Of a stretch of 26,328 bases of DNA, positions 15,489 to 23,479 are shown one piece after another; the first letter of the stretch is position 1; every line of letters begins with the position of its first letter. The stretch is from assembly GCA_009778055.1 (NCBI GenBank), contig WRKN01000007.1, forward strand, positions 1 through 26,328. The letters run 5' to 3'. This DNA comes from Synergistaceae bacterium (lineage in GTDB: Bacteria > Synergistota > Synergistia > Synergistales > Aminobacteriaceae). Under the pieces are notes generated by a model, which saw nothing but the letters and a program-made list of their open reading frames with translations, had not been told where the DNA came from and did no database searches. A program made the translations under genes and the position numbers.

Positions 15489-16615
15489 ATTCGTCCCTGC
15501 TTATAGCGCTTCGCCGAATTCGCGCTCGCATAAACGCTCCCCACCAATCCGAGGGCGATGGACACGGACAACAGGGAACTCCCCCCATAGCTCAGAAAAG
15601 GGAGCGGGATTCCCGTTATGGGCATCAGGCCAATGCTCATTCCTATGGCCTCGAACATTTGAAACCAGATCCATCCCGCCACGCCGGCCACGAGGATTTT
15701 CCCCCGAATGTCGCGGCTTTTCATTCCGGCTGTTATGACGCGCGTAAACACCAGGCCGAAAGCCGCCAGAAGCAAAAACGACCCCCAAAAACCGAATTCC
15801 TCCGCGTATACGCTGAAAATGAAGTCAGTATGCGGCTCCGGCAAAAACCGCAGTTTGCTTTGCATACCCTGGAGAAAACCCTTGCCCCACAAACTGCCCG
15901 ATCCCACGGCTATGCGCGATTGAATGGCGTTATAACCCGCCCCCAGCGGATCGCGGGTGGGATCGAGAAACACAAGCAGCCTCATTTTTTGATATTCTTT
16001 AAGGGAAAACCACGCGAAAGGAAGCAAAGCCATCCCCGCAATCATCATGGAGAAGAAATATTTCAACGGAGGGCCTGCCACGAAAAGCATAGACATAATA
16101 ATGACGACGTATACCATTCCACTTCCGGCATCCGGCTGTATAAGAACCAGAAAAAGCGCCGGAAGCCCGACGCCTATCCCACCCAGAAACGGTTTTAGGG
16201 TAAGCGGCGGATAACGGCTCAAAAATTTGGTCAATACTATTATCAGGGAAATTTTAGCGAACTCCGAGGGCTGAAAACTGATAAAACCAAGCGGTATAAC
16301 GCGTTGAGCGCCCTTTACCGCCGGCGCGACCAGCAAAGTCAGCAAAAGCAACAGGAGCGTAACTCCGTATATAGGATAAGCCAGATCCATTATTTTCTCG
16401 TACCCGACCGATACTATGGCGACGTAGGCCGCACAGGCAATTGAAAGCCAACTGAGTTGACGCGCCGCGTAGGTCCAGCCGCGCCCAGCGTAGCCGGCCC
16501 CGGCGCTGAATATGCAGACTACGCCCAGAACACCCAGCAGCACGATACTTCCGAAAAGAAGTTTATCCAGAGCCGCCATATCTTCCTTAAGGGCGGAAAA
16601 GCTGAAAACGCCCAT
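15485..16615 (-). CDS. rodA: RodA, SEDS-family peptidoglycan glycosyltransferase
   Basis: A 376-residue membrane protein with about ten hydrophobic helices, which polymerises lipid II for side-wall growth together with PBP2. Family segments visible are GFISFQPSEFAKISLII, LVLIQPDAGSGMVYVVI (with the catalytic-region Asp), QSRIAVGSGSLWGKGFLQG, LPEPHTDFIFSVYAEEFGF and PLPFLSYGGSSL. The ATG at 16615 lies 2 nt after the minE stop, with AGGTAA overlapping that stop. A second ATG at 16579 has a nearer AAGGAAG and is an alternative. It is in one operon with mreBCD and mrdA, as expected for an elongasome. Confidence 0.95.
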   Translation of the reverse strand: MGVFSFSALKEDMAALDKLLFGSIVLLGVLGVVCIFSAGAGYAGRGWTYAARQLSWLSIACAAYVAIVSVGYEKIMDLAYPIYGVTLLLLLLTLLVAPAVKGAQRVIPLGFISFQPSEFAKISLIIVLTKFLSRYPPLTLKPFLGGIGVGLPALFLVLIQPDAGSGMVYVVIIMSMLFVAGPPLKYFFSMMIAGMALLPFAWFSLKEYQKMRLLVFLDPTRDPLGAGYNAIQSRIAVGSGSLWGKGFLQGMQSKLRFLPEPHTDFIFSVYAEEFGFWGSFLLLAAFGLVFTRVITAGMKSRDIRGKILVAGVAGWIWFQMFEAIGMSIGLMPITGIPLPFLSYGGSSLLSVSIALGLVGSVYASANSAKRYKQGRI

Positions 16616-16617
16616 AG

Positions 16618-16962
16618 TTACCTGTGCCGTCTGTTGTTACGGATCGGCTCCGTCCGTGCCGTTTTGTTTTCCTCCGGGGAGCCGGTTTCCGAAATATTGG
16701 CTGTCCCGCGCCTGACCCTCAATACCGGAACGTTGGCTACCAGCGCCACCGCGTTGCTTCCGCGGTCAAGGCTTATTTCTATGTTCGATTCGTCTATGTC
16801 CATATATTTCTTGAGCAGCGCGATCATTTCCATGCGCAGACTTTCCAGCAGCGCGGGGGAAATGTCCGTGCGGTCGTGAATAAGCACGGAAATAAGACGG
16901 CCTTTGGCCTCCTGGGCCGAAGAATTGGAACGATTCCCAAAAAAATTTCGTAAAAACTCCAC
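16618..16962 (-). CDS. minE: MinE, topological specificity factor for division
   Basis: A 114-residue protein starting at a GTG with AAGGAG about 9 nt upstream, the ribosome site lying in the end of minD. Residues 1-12 (MEFLRNFFGNRS) form the amphipathic membrane-binding start. Residues 20-85 match MinE: RLISVLIHDRTDISPALLES, then MIALLKKYMDIDESNIEISL. It stimulates the MinD ATPase and drives pole-to-pole movement. A hydrophilic, basic tail of about 30 residues (ends RTEPIRNNRRHR) exceeds the usual 80-90 residue length. Confidence 0.93.
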   Translation of the reverse strand: MEFLRNFFGNRSNSSAQEAKGRLISVLIHDRTDISPALLESLRMEMIALLKKYMDIDESNIEISLDRGSNAVALVANVPVLRVRRGTANISETGSPEENKTARTEPIRNNRRHR

Positions 16963-16964
16963 CT

Positions 16965-17789
16965 TTATCTCTCCTTACGCCGGGCGTCCAAAAAGCCCAG
17001 CCATTTTTTAAAAGCGGAGAAAGGCCCGTTTGATTTGTATGCGTCCAATTTAAGCAAAGGCACATTCTCGCCGAGAAGCCTAGCCGCGATATCCTTATAA
17101 GCCTGGCCGGCCGGTGACGAAGGGGTAAACGTCAAAGGCTCGCCAAAGTTGCTGGCCTTTATGACGTTTACGTCTTCCGGGACTATGCCCACCAGTTTTA
17201 TGGACAGGATGTCCAGAATGTCGTCCTGCGAGAGCATTTCGTTATTTTGAACCATCGCTATTCTGAAACGGTTTATGATCAGGCGGATAGGGGATTTGCC
17301 CATGGACTCCAACATGCCTATTATGCGGTCGGCGTCCCTTACGGCCGGAGGATCCGGCGTGGTTACGACCAGGGCCTCGTCAGCTCCGGCCGCCGCGTTT
17401 TTGAATCCGCCCTCGATACCGGCGGGAGAGTCCAAAAGAACAAAGTCGAAATCCGGCCGCATCTGTTCGCAGAGTTCCCCCATCTGCTCGGGGGACACCG
17501 CGTCTTTTGTGCGGGTCTGCGCCGCCGGAAGAAGATACAGGTTCTGTACCCGTTTGTCCTTCACGAGCGCCTGATTCAGCTTGCAGTTTTTCTCAATGAC
17601 GTCGATAACATTGTAGACGACCCTGCTCTCCAGCCCCATAACCATGTCCAGGTTGCGCAGGCCGATATCGGTGTCTACCGCCACAACTTTTTTACCCGCC
17701 TTCGCCAGAGCCACGGCAATGTTGGCAGTAGACGTCGTTTTTCCAACGCCGCCTTTGCCGGACGTGACTACAATCACCCTTGCTCCCAA
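16965..17789 (-). CDS. minD: MinD, septum-site determining ATPase
   Basis: A 274-residue ParA/MinD ATPase. The start is taken as a TTG at 17789 (MGARVIVVTSGKGGVGKTTS), because GGGAGGG lies 7 nt upstream and this matches the family's N-terminus; an ATG five codons earlier (17804) has no ribosome site. The deviant Walker A is GKGGVGKTT (11-19), with VDTDIGLRNLD and LLDSPAGIEGG further on. The C-terminal FSAFKKWLGFLDARRK is the amphipathic helix that anchors ATP-bound dimers to the membrane. It recruits MinC to block FtsZ near the poles. Confidence 0.95.
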   Translation of the reverse strand: MGARVIVVTSGKGGVGKTTSTANIAVALAKAGKKVVAVDTDIGLRNLDMVMGLESRVVYNVIDVIEKNCKLNQALVKDKRVQNLYLLPAAQTRTKDAVSPEQMGELCEQMRPDFDFVLLDSPAGIEGGFKNAAAGADEALVVTTPDPPAVRDADRIIGMLESMGKSPIRLIINRFRIAMVQNNEMLSQDDILDILSIKLVGIVPEDVNVIKASNFGEPLTFTPSSPAGQAYKDIAARLLGENVPLLKLDAYKSNGPFSAFKKWLGFLDARRKER

Positions 17790-17840
17790 AAAAAGCCCTC
17801 CCATTCAAATATCACAAAGTTCCGCGCACAAAGCTCTGAA

Positions 17841-18563
17841 TCACTGAGGTATCGTCCACTCCCTGAAAAGCAGACCTTCATTTTCCAGCGTAATGATAAC
17901 AGGTTTCTTCCACCATTTCATATCGTAGCCGAATTGGTCGCACAGCTTGTCGCCAACGCGGAGCTGGCGGGCCTCAAAAGAACCGGTTACCACGCACACC
18001 CCATCGGTTCCGCCGCAACCGGCGTGAACAAGCCCCTTCAGCCTGCCCAGCACGAACACGCTGCCTCCGGCGTATATTTCCGCCCCCTCGTTCAGGTGCC
18101 CGACGAGTACAACGTTGCCGCCGTGCTCCTCATGCCGCCCGGAGCGGAGGGAGCGGTCCAGAATAACAACGTTCGGCCCGGCTGCCGCGCCTGCTTGCTC
18201 CTGTTTCTGTGCCCGGGCCGGAACCTGTATGGGATCCGGTTCGGGTTCCGTAACGCAAAAACCGGCCCCTTCAAGGCGTTTCGACGAGTCTTTGTCGGAC
18301 GTAAGCCATGCCAGCACTTTGAGTTTTTTCGGCCAAACGACCTCGCGCATTACCCTGGTGATAAACCTTTCGGAGCAGGGACGCGCCTGAAAATCCAGGA
18401 CGACCCCCCTTCCTATGGGCAGAGCGTAAGCCTCCTGCGGGACAGCCGCGAATATTTTCAGCAGCGCGTCGTCCGTAAGGTCGTCCGGGAAAACCGCTCT
18501 TATACCGAAATTAGTCCCTTTGAGCTGCAGCCCCGAATCTTTGACGCTGTATTCGGTATTCAC
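17841..18563 (-). CDS. minC: MinC, FtsZ-ring inhibitor
   Basis: A 240-residue protein starting at a GTG with GGAGG about 10 nt upstream, 5 nt after the mrdA stop. The N-terminal half (1-105) is the diverged MinC_N domain. A Pro/Gln/Ala-rich linker (110-130) follows. The C-terminal beta-helix (about 140-215) is well conserved: GGNVVLVGHLNEGAEIYAGG, SVFVLGRLKGLVHAG and FEARQLRVGD, where the last motif contacts MinD. With MinD it prevents polar division. Confidence 0.93.
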   Translation of the reverse strand: MNTEYSVKDSGLQLKGTNFGIRAVFPDDLTDDALLKIFAAVPQEAYALPIGRGVVLDFQARPCSERFITRVMREVVWPKKLKVLAWLTSDKDSSKRLEGAGFCVTEPEPDPIQVPARAQKQEQAGAAAGPNVVILDRSLRSGRHEEHGGNVVLVGHLNEGAEIYAGGSVFVLGRLKGLVHAGCGGTDGVCVVTGSFEARQLRVGDKLCDQFGYDMKWWKKPVIITLENEGLLFREWTIPQ

Positions 18564-18568
18564 GATGC

Positions 18569-20317
18569 CTAATCCTCCCGTCCTTCAGGCGGACGGCTCA
18601 AAATATGGGCAAGAATCTGGCCTACCATGGGGGAAGCCACCCTGCCGCCGAATTCTCCGCCCTCCACCATCGCCACGGCCACGTATTGAGGCGCGTCCGC
18701 CGGCGCGTAACCGGCGAAAAGGGCGTGATCCAAACCATGAGAGTTTTGAGCCGTCCCGGTCTTCCCCGCCACCCTGAAACCGAAATGCCCCGCCCTCGCG
18801 CCGGTTCCTCTGCTCACGACGTAGTCCAGGCCCCTTTTAATCAATCGAAGTTTTTCCTGGTTCACTTTCAGGTCAACCGGTTCTTTTACTACGTCGGGCG
18901 GCATCAGGTGAGGCGTGACCAGATACCCTCCGTTCGCCAGCGCGGCGTACATAAGAGCTATTTGCAGCGGAGTGGTAAGCAAGTACCCCTGCCCTATAGA
19001 GTAATTTATAGTATCGCCCTGATACCAGCTCTCATTGAAACGCGTTCTTTTCCACTCCGGCCCCGCCGCGTTCCCCGCCGCTTCTCCGGGCAAATCGATT
19101 CCAGTCGGGACGCCGACCCCAAATTTTTTTACCCACCTAAGCAGCCGCTCTATGCCCAATCTCATTCCGACGTGGTAAAAATAGTAGTCGCAAGAGTTTT
19201 GGAGCGCCGCCACAAGGTTCTGACTGCCGTGCCCCGTTCTTCTCCAGCAATGGAAAGTACGCGACGGCAGCCTGAGGGCCCCGGGGCAAGAGTATGATGT
19301 GCTTGGCGTTACAACGTTTTCCTCCAGCGCCGCCAGGGCGACCAAAACCTTGAAGGTGGAAGCCGGAGGGTACACCCCGGCGATGGTGCGGTCAAGCATG
19401 GGTTTGTTACTGTCCCCCGTTATTTCCCGCCATTCTCTGGCCGACACTCCCCAGGCAAGCGGGTTGTTGTCATATGCAGGAGAGGACACCGAGACTAGCA
19501 CGGCCCCGGTCCTGACGTCCATTACGACAATCGATCCGCTATACCCCTGTAATAGCGTCGAGGCAAGTTTTTGCGCTCCCATGTCGAGGGTAAGACGAAT
19601 GTTCTGCCCTTTCTCGGAAGGACGCATGTCTATAACACCGACCTTGCGCCCCCTGGCGTTGACCTCTATGGCCTCCTCGCCTGTCGCGCCTCTCAACAAG
19701 CCCTCATAATATCGTTCTATTCCGCCCTTACCGACGAAATCTCCGCCTACGTACTCGCCGGGGGGGCTTTCCTTCAGCTCGTTCTCCGAAATTTCTCCGA
19801 CGTACCCGGTTACGTTGGCGGCGAGGGCTCCGGCCGGATAGATTCTGCGCCAGACGGGCAAGGGGAAAAGCTGGCTTGGGAACTCGGGATCCGCCACCAG
19901 TTCGGCCATCTGCGCCATCGTCAGGTTGGGCACGAGGCGTATAACGCGGTAAGGCGCCCACCTCTGTCTTTTTATGGTTCTCTCCAGGTCTTCGACCGAC
20001 ATGGGGATACCGTGATTCGACAAGAGTTCGCTCAAGTGAGGCAGCATACCCGGCTTGTCCAAATCCAGGGGATACCCCATTATGCTGAACGTCGTCTCGT
20101 TTACGGCCAAAGGAACCCCGTTGCGGTCATAAATTTCCCCCCGGGGCGGGGAGTGGCGGATAAGCCTCAGGCGGTTGCTGTAAGCCAGTTTCACGTATTT
20201 GTCCGCCTGTATGACCTGAAAAAAGTAAAGCCCACATAGAAGAACTCCCAACGAGATAAAAACCCCGTAGAGAAAAACTTTCAGCCGCTCGTCAACGATG
20301 TCGCGCATCTCAAGCAT
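18569..20317 (-). CDS. mrdA: Penicillin-binding protein 2, elongation-specific transpeptidase
   Basis: A 582-residue class B PBP. A single membrane anchor is at about 13-35. The pedestal domain begins with NRLRLIRHSPPRGEIYDRNG, the family's allosteric region. The transpeptidase domain has the catalytic S320-TFK, SCD at 375-377 in the SxN position and K519-TG. It cross-links side-wall peptidoglycan with RodA and is the target of beta-lactams such as mecillinam in other bacteria. Its ATG overlaps the mreD stop by 8 bases, so translation is coupled. ATG codons at 20317 and 20308 are both possible starts. Confidence 0.95.
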   Translation of the reverse strand: MLEMRDIVDERLKVFLYGVFISLGVLLCGLYFFQVIQADKYVKLAYSNRLRLIRHSPPRGEIYDRNGVPLAVNETTFSIMGYPLDLDKPGMLPHLSELLSNHGIPMSVEDLERTIKRQRWAPYRVIRLVPNLTMAQMAELVADPEFPSQLFPLPVWRRIYPAGALAANVTGYVGEISENELKESPPGEYVGGDFVGKGGIERYYEGLLRGATGEEAIEVNARGRKVGVIDMRPSEKGQNIRLTLDMGAQKLASTLLQGYSGSIVVMDVRTGAVLVSVSSPAYDNNPLAWGVSAREWREITGDSNKPMLDRTIAGVYPPASTFKVLVALAALEENVVTPSTSYSCPGALRLPSRTFHCWRRTGHGSQNLVAALQNSCDYYFYHVGMRLGIERLLRWVKKFGVGVPTGIDLPGEAAGNAAGPEWKRTRFNESWYQGDTINYSIGQGYLLTTPLQIALMYAALANGGYLVTPHLMPPDVVKEPVDLKVNQEKLRLIKRGLDYVVSRGTGARAGHFGFRVAGKTGTAQNSHGLDHALFAGYAPADAPQYVAVAMVEGGEFGGRVASPMVGQILAHILSRPPEGRED

Positions 20318-20768
20318 TTCGGTTCTTCTCGTGCTTAAAATAAAAAAAAGCGCTTAAAAGCGAAACGGGCACAGCACATCCTTGCTGAACCCCAAAAAGC
20401 GTCCAGCCCACGTTTCCTGTTTTGCGCTCCAGTACCAGAACGGACAAAACGGCCGGCAGCAACTGAGCCGCCCAGAACAGTAAAAAAATAATGAACACCG
20501 TCCTGCCTGACGACGGAAGCGTATTCCAAGCCGCCATGACCATCATGACCACCACCACGTAACACAACGCAAAAAAAGGGATCCCCACCCATCTCAGGTC
20601 CCACAAAAGCCCACCGAAAAACGCGGTCCAGATTACGGGAACGTAAACGTCCCGTCCGCCGGTAAAAAGCCTGTATACGAGGCTCAACAGGAAAAATTCC
20701 GGCATTCGCACCGCACCGGACATCAAAACAGTCAACAGGTCCTGAACCAGCCAGAAAATGCCGGTCAT
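20310..20768 (-). CDS. mreD: MreD, rod-shape determining membrane protein
   Basis: A 152-residue protein with four or five hydrophobic helices. FFGGLLWDLRWVGIPFFALCY contains the G-L-x-x-D motif that is the most recognisable part of MreD. It is a small inner-membrane partner of MreC. The ATG overlaps the mreC stop as ATGA. Sequence alone is weak for MreD; position between mreC and mrdA makes the call firm. Confidence 0.88.
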   Translation of the reverse strand: MTGIFWLVQDLLTVLMSGAVRMPEFFLLSLVYRLFTGGRDVYVPVIWTAFFGGLLWDLRWVGIPFFALCYVVVVMMVMAAWNTLPSSGRTVFIIFLLFWAAQLLPAVLSVLVLERKTGNVGWTLFGVQQGCAVPVSLLSAFFYFKHEKNRNA

Positions 20769-21553
20769 TCCAGAAGGCCCCTCGAATGTTTCAGGACGGA
20801 CACCGAATACAACTTTCCCAACGAAGCGCCCGGCGTTATCTTATACGTGGAATAACCGTTGCCCGACATTGTGACTTCCTCCCGGATCACACCTACCGGA
20901 AATCCGGGGGGCAAAAGCTCCCCCACGAGCGCGGTGCTGATTTTCATACCTCTTTCTATACCCCGGCCCTCCGGAATGTACGTCAGAAGAACCGAGCCGT
21001 CTCCATCCCCGACCACCACTCCGAGATCGCGCGTTTCTTCGACCACAACCGGGATCATCAACGCCGAAGAGGTCAAAAGTTCCACCCAAGAAGAATGAGT
21101 GCTGACCGAATTGATGCGCCCGACCAGGAAACCGTCCTGAAAAACCGGCAAACCCATAATTATACCGTCGTTGAATCCCTTGTCTATTCTGAATTCATTC
21201 CACCACGAGTTCGGTTCGCGCAGCGTAACGCGGGCGCCGTTCATGCGCGAGTCCAGCTCGGCCTTGATTTGTTCGGCCACCAATACGGAATTTATGATCC
21301 GCAGCTTCGAGTTCTCGTCCTTCAAAGCCTCCAACTGCCCGGCGAGTTCGTTTTTGTCACGCGACCATAAATAGAAGTCCCGCACGAACTCCCGCGTTAT
21401 CACCGCCGGGTACTCAGGAACGGACAAAACGTTTCCGACCACATTCGACAGACTTCTTAAAAACGTTATAGTCGGCGACGCTCCCAGTAAAAAAAAACCC
21501 AGCGTAAGAGCCACAAGTCCATGCGCCCACTCACGGGTCAAGCGTCTGTCCAC
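20765..21553 (-). CDS. mreC: MreC, elongasome scaffold
   Basis: A 262-residue protein starting at a GTG with a weak ribosome site. One membrane helix (about 12-33), a short coiled coil (about 57-95, LAGQLEALKDENSKLRIIN), then two beta domains with DKGFNDGIIMGLPVF, FLVGRINSVSTHSSWVELL and the late LLPPGFPVGVI, all typical of MreC. It lies outside the membrane and binds and activates PBP2. It follows mreB by 25 bases. Confidence 0.93.
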   Translation of the reverse strand: MDRRLTREWAHGLVALTLGFFLLGASPTITFLRSLSNVVGNVLSVPEYPAVITREFVRDFYLWSRDKNELAGQLEALKDENSKLRIINSVLVAEQIKAELDSRMNGARVTLREPNSWWNEFRIDKGFNDGIIMGLPVFQDGFLVGRINSVSTHSSWVELLTSSALMIPVVVEETRDLGVVVGDGDGSVLLTYIPEGRGIERGMKISTALVGELLPPGFPVGVIREEVTMSGNGYSTYKITPGASLGKLYSVSVLKHSRGLLE

Positions 21554-21578
21554 GGCCTGCTTTTACCGGCGCGCGCGC

Positions 21579-22634
21579 TTATCGGGCGCCGCGCTCCACG
21601 GACGTCAAAACCCGTTTCATCGTTCCCAGGTTGTCCAAGATCTTCCCTACCCCAAAGGCCACCGCGAACAAAGGGTTTTCAGCAACCATGACAGGCGTGT
21701 TGATGGCCCTCGAAAGGCGCTCGGCAAACCCCTTCATCAGGGCAAGCCCGCCGGAAAGCACCACCCCCTGATCCACGATGTCCTTTGCCAGTTCCGGCGG
21801 CGTTTGTTCAAGCGCCACCTTAACCATGTCCTCTATTCGCAAAAAAATCGGATCCAGCGCCTCGCGAACCTCCACCGACGAAACGATATCGATCTTCGGC
21901 AGCCCGTCCGTCAGATCCCGCCCCTTGACGGGCATTTCCAACTCCGGCGAAAGCGGCAGCGCGGAGCCTATGGTGTTTTTGACATCCTCCGCGGTCGTTT
22001 CCCCTATGTAGAGAGCGTAACGCTGACGCAGCATGGCTATTATGGCGTTGTCCATGTCTTTGCCGGCCGTGCGCAAAGAGCTGGTCACCACTATCCCCCC
22101 CAGGGAGATTACCGATATTTCGCTGGTTCCTCCCCCGACGTCTATAATCATGCAGCCTTTTGGCTCGCTTATGGGCAAGCCCACCCCAAGGGCGGCCGAT
22201 ATTGGTTCGTCTACGACGTAGGCTTCGCTGGCGCCCGCGCCGAGCGTGGCGTCTATTACGGCCTTGCGCTCAACCTCCGTTATCTCGGCGGGGACGGATA
22301 TAACCACGCGGGGATGCGACATAAAAGACCTGCCGCCGTTCGCCCGGCGCAGGCAGTATCTGATGAGTTCCTCCGTCATTTCGAAATTCGCAATGACGCC
22401 CTCGCGAAGCGGCCATATGGCTTCCACCCCGCCCGGAGTTTTACCCGACATGGACTTTGCCTCGCGCCCGACCGCTATAACTTCAAGCCCCCCCCCGCGC
22501 GGCAATTTGCGCACAGCCACAGTGGACGGCTCGTTTATTACAATCCCTTCGTTTTTGACGTACACGACAATATTGGCTGTTCCCAAATCTATCCCCACGT
22601 CAAGCCCCAAGATTCCCGAAAGGTACTTGAACAT
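21579..22634 (-). CDS. mreB: MreB, actin-like rod-shape cytoskeleton protein
   Basis: A 351-residue actin-fold ATPase. The phosphate-1 loop GIDLGTANIVVYV (15-27), the phosphate-2 region IIDVGGGTSEISVISLGG and the adenosine loop VLSGGLALMKGFAERLS are all present, and the length is standard. It forms membrane-bound filaments that direct the RodA-PBP2 complex around the cell. It is the first gene of the long minus-strand shape and division block. The ATG at 22634 has GGGTGAT-like pairing upstream. No strong promoter hexamers stand out; a GATAAT on the minus strand about 90 bases upstream is one candidate. Confidence 0.97.
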   Translation of the reverse strand: MFKYLSGILGLDVGIDLGTANIVVYVKNEGIVINEPSTVAVRKLPRGGGLEVIAVGREAKSMSGKTPGGVEAIWPLREGVIANFEMTEELIRYCLRRANGGRSFMSHPRVVISVPAEITEVERKAVIDATLGAGASEAYVVDEPISAALGVGLPISEPKGCMIIDVGGGTSEISVISLGGIVVTSSLRTAGKDMDNAIIAMLRQRYALYIGETTAEDVKNTIGSALPLSPELEMPVKGRDLTDGLPKIDIVSSVEVREALDPIFLRIEDMVKVALEQTPPELAKDIVDQGVVLSGGLALMKGFAERLSRAINTPVMVAENPLFAVAFGVGKILDNLGTMKRVLTSVERGAR

Positions 22635-22846
22635 CCCCGTATCACCCGCGTTCCCAAGTTTAAGACAAACATACCCGACCCAGTATTTCGATCAGGTGAA
22701 AGTACTGTCTCTCATTATCGCACAACGTAGCGCAAAATTGGGTAGAATGTCCTTACTCTTGAATAAATCAATCTGCTCCGCACATAATAAATGACCGCCT
22801 GAACACAGAACCCGGCTTATGAGCCGCTCGTTTAATAAGGAAATAC

Positions 22847-22883
22847 AAAAGCTGGCCGTTTTTTTCCGCGGCCAGCTTTTTGC
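22847..22883 (+). terminator. Strong intrinsic terminator hairpin
   Basis: An 11-bp stem AAAAGCTGGCC / GGCCAGCTTTT (22847-22857 and 22870-22880) with a 12-nt T-rich loop and T-tracts on both sides, so it could work in both directions. It lies in a divergent region with no gene feeding into it from the left on the plus strand. Confidence 0.7.
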
Positions 22884-22892
22884 ATGGAGAAC

Positions 22893-22921
22893 TTGCATAT
22901 CTATTTATAATGTAATATGAT
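22893..22921 (+). promoter_or_regulatory. Candidate promoter of the DUF1659-like gene
   Basis: TTGCAT (22893-22898) and TATGAT (22916-22921) with a 17-nt spacer in AT-rich DNA, about 30 bases before the start codon and just after the terminator. Confidence 0.4.
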
Positions 22922-22953
22922 ATGAACGAATTATAAATTATACGGAGGCTGCC

Positions 22954-23403
22954 ATGTCGTATTACGAAAAAGTAACCTGCCGGATTGCCATACAGGTGTG
23001 CATAGGGCATTTCCCGGACGGGCGCGAGAGGCACAGGACTTTCTCGATGAGGGGGATCAACCCGGACGCTTCTTTCGAGTCCATCGACGCCGTTATCATC
23101 GCCCTCGCGCCCCTGCTGGCGTACCCTATAACGAAAGTCCGCAAGGTGACGAAAAGAGAGATATTTTTCTACGAGGAAGCTGCCCTGCCCGCGCCTGTGG
23201 AGGAAGTGGAAGCGCTTACGCCCGCGCCTACGCCTGCGGGAATATGTCGGATTATCCCTTTCCCTGTTCCCGTTCCCGACTCCCTCCGGCGCTACGCGCC
23301 ACCCCCCTCACGGAGGGAGGTTTTGCTGGCCCCCCTCTGTGAGGGGAGCGCCCAACGGGCGCATGTTCATCTTCATTCACAAAACTCTTGTCGTTATACA
23401 TGA
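22954..23403 (+). CDS. Small DUF1659-like protein with a repeat-derived C-terminal extension
   Basis: A 149-residue frame with GGAGG 5 nt before the ATG. Residues 1-72 look like a compact real domain (MSYYEKVTCRIAIQV, then SFESIDAVIIALAPLLAYPI and TKVRKVTKREIF). This resembles the roughly 70-residue DUF1659 proteins, in which a beta hairpin is followed by a helix ending in YP or YPL; the assignment is tentative. After residue 75 the sequence turns Pro/Ala-rich, and from about 110 on it is translated from a cluster of palindromes. The extra half is probably an extension gained when the repeat removed the original stop. Function unknown. Confidence 0.5.
   Translation: MSYYEKVTCRIAIQVCIGHFPDGRERHRTFSMRGINPDASFESIDAVIIALAPLLAYPITKVRKVTKREIFFYEEAALPAPVEEVEALTPAPTPAGICRIIPFPVPVPDSLRRYAPPPSRREVLLAPLCEGSAQRAHVHLHSQNSCRYT
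23281..23362. repeat. Cluster of four short palindromes (REP-like)
   Basis: Consecutive perfect hairpins with 3-nt loops: GGCGC-TAC-GCGCC (23288-23300), CCCTC-ACG-GAGGG (23305-23317), CCCCTC-TGT-GAGGGG (23332-23346) and GCGCCC-AAC-GGGCGC (23348-23362). TCCCTCC at 23281 can also pair with GGAGGGA at 23312. This resembles dispersed palindromic repeats of gut bacterial genomes. It lies at the 3' end of the DUF1659-like frame, before the next gene. Confidence 0.75.
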
Positions 23404-23479
23404 ACGCATGTGCGATAAAATTGGGTATTCCCATTTACGGCAAAATAAAATACGATTTACCGAACGGAAGGGGTTGACC

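Larger units (their letters stand above)
22635..22953. other. Divergent intergenic region mreB / DUF1659-like gene
   Basis: 319 bases without a convincing gene. The mreB-proximal half should hold the promoter of the shape operon. The far half holds a hairpin CGGCT-TATG-AGCCG (22813-22826), a terminator-like hairpin and the promoter for the plus-strand gene. No plus-strand gene precedes the terminator, so a short RNA of about 100 nt ending at 22883 is possible. Confidence 0.4.

Noticed and set aside
17247..18572. 441-codon plus-strand frame opposite minC and minD
   Set aside because: It is antisense to two conserved genes, in high-GC DNA where long shadow frames are common.
21804..22730. 308-codon plus-strand frame opposite mreB
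   Set aside because: Shadow of mreB; no domain recognised and no ribosome site.
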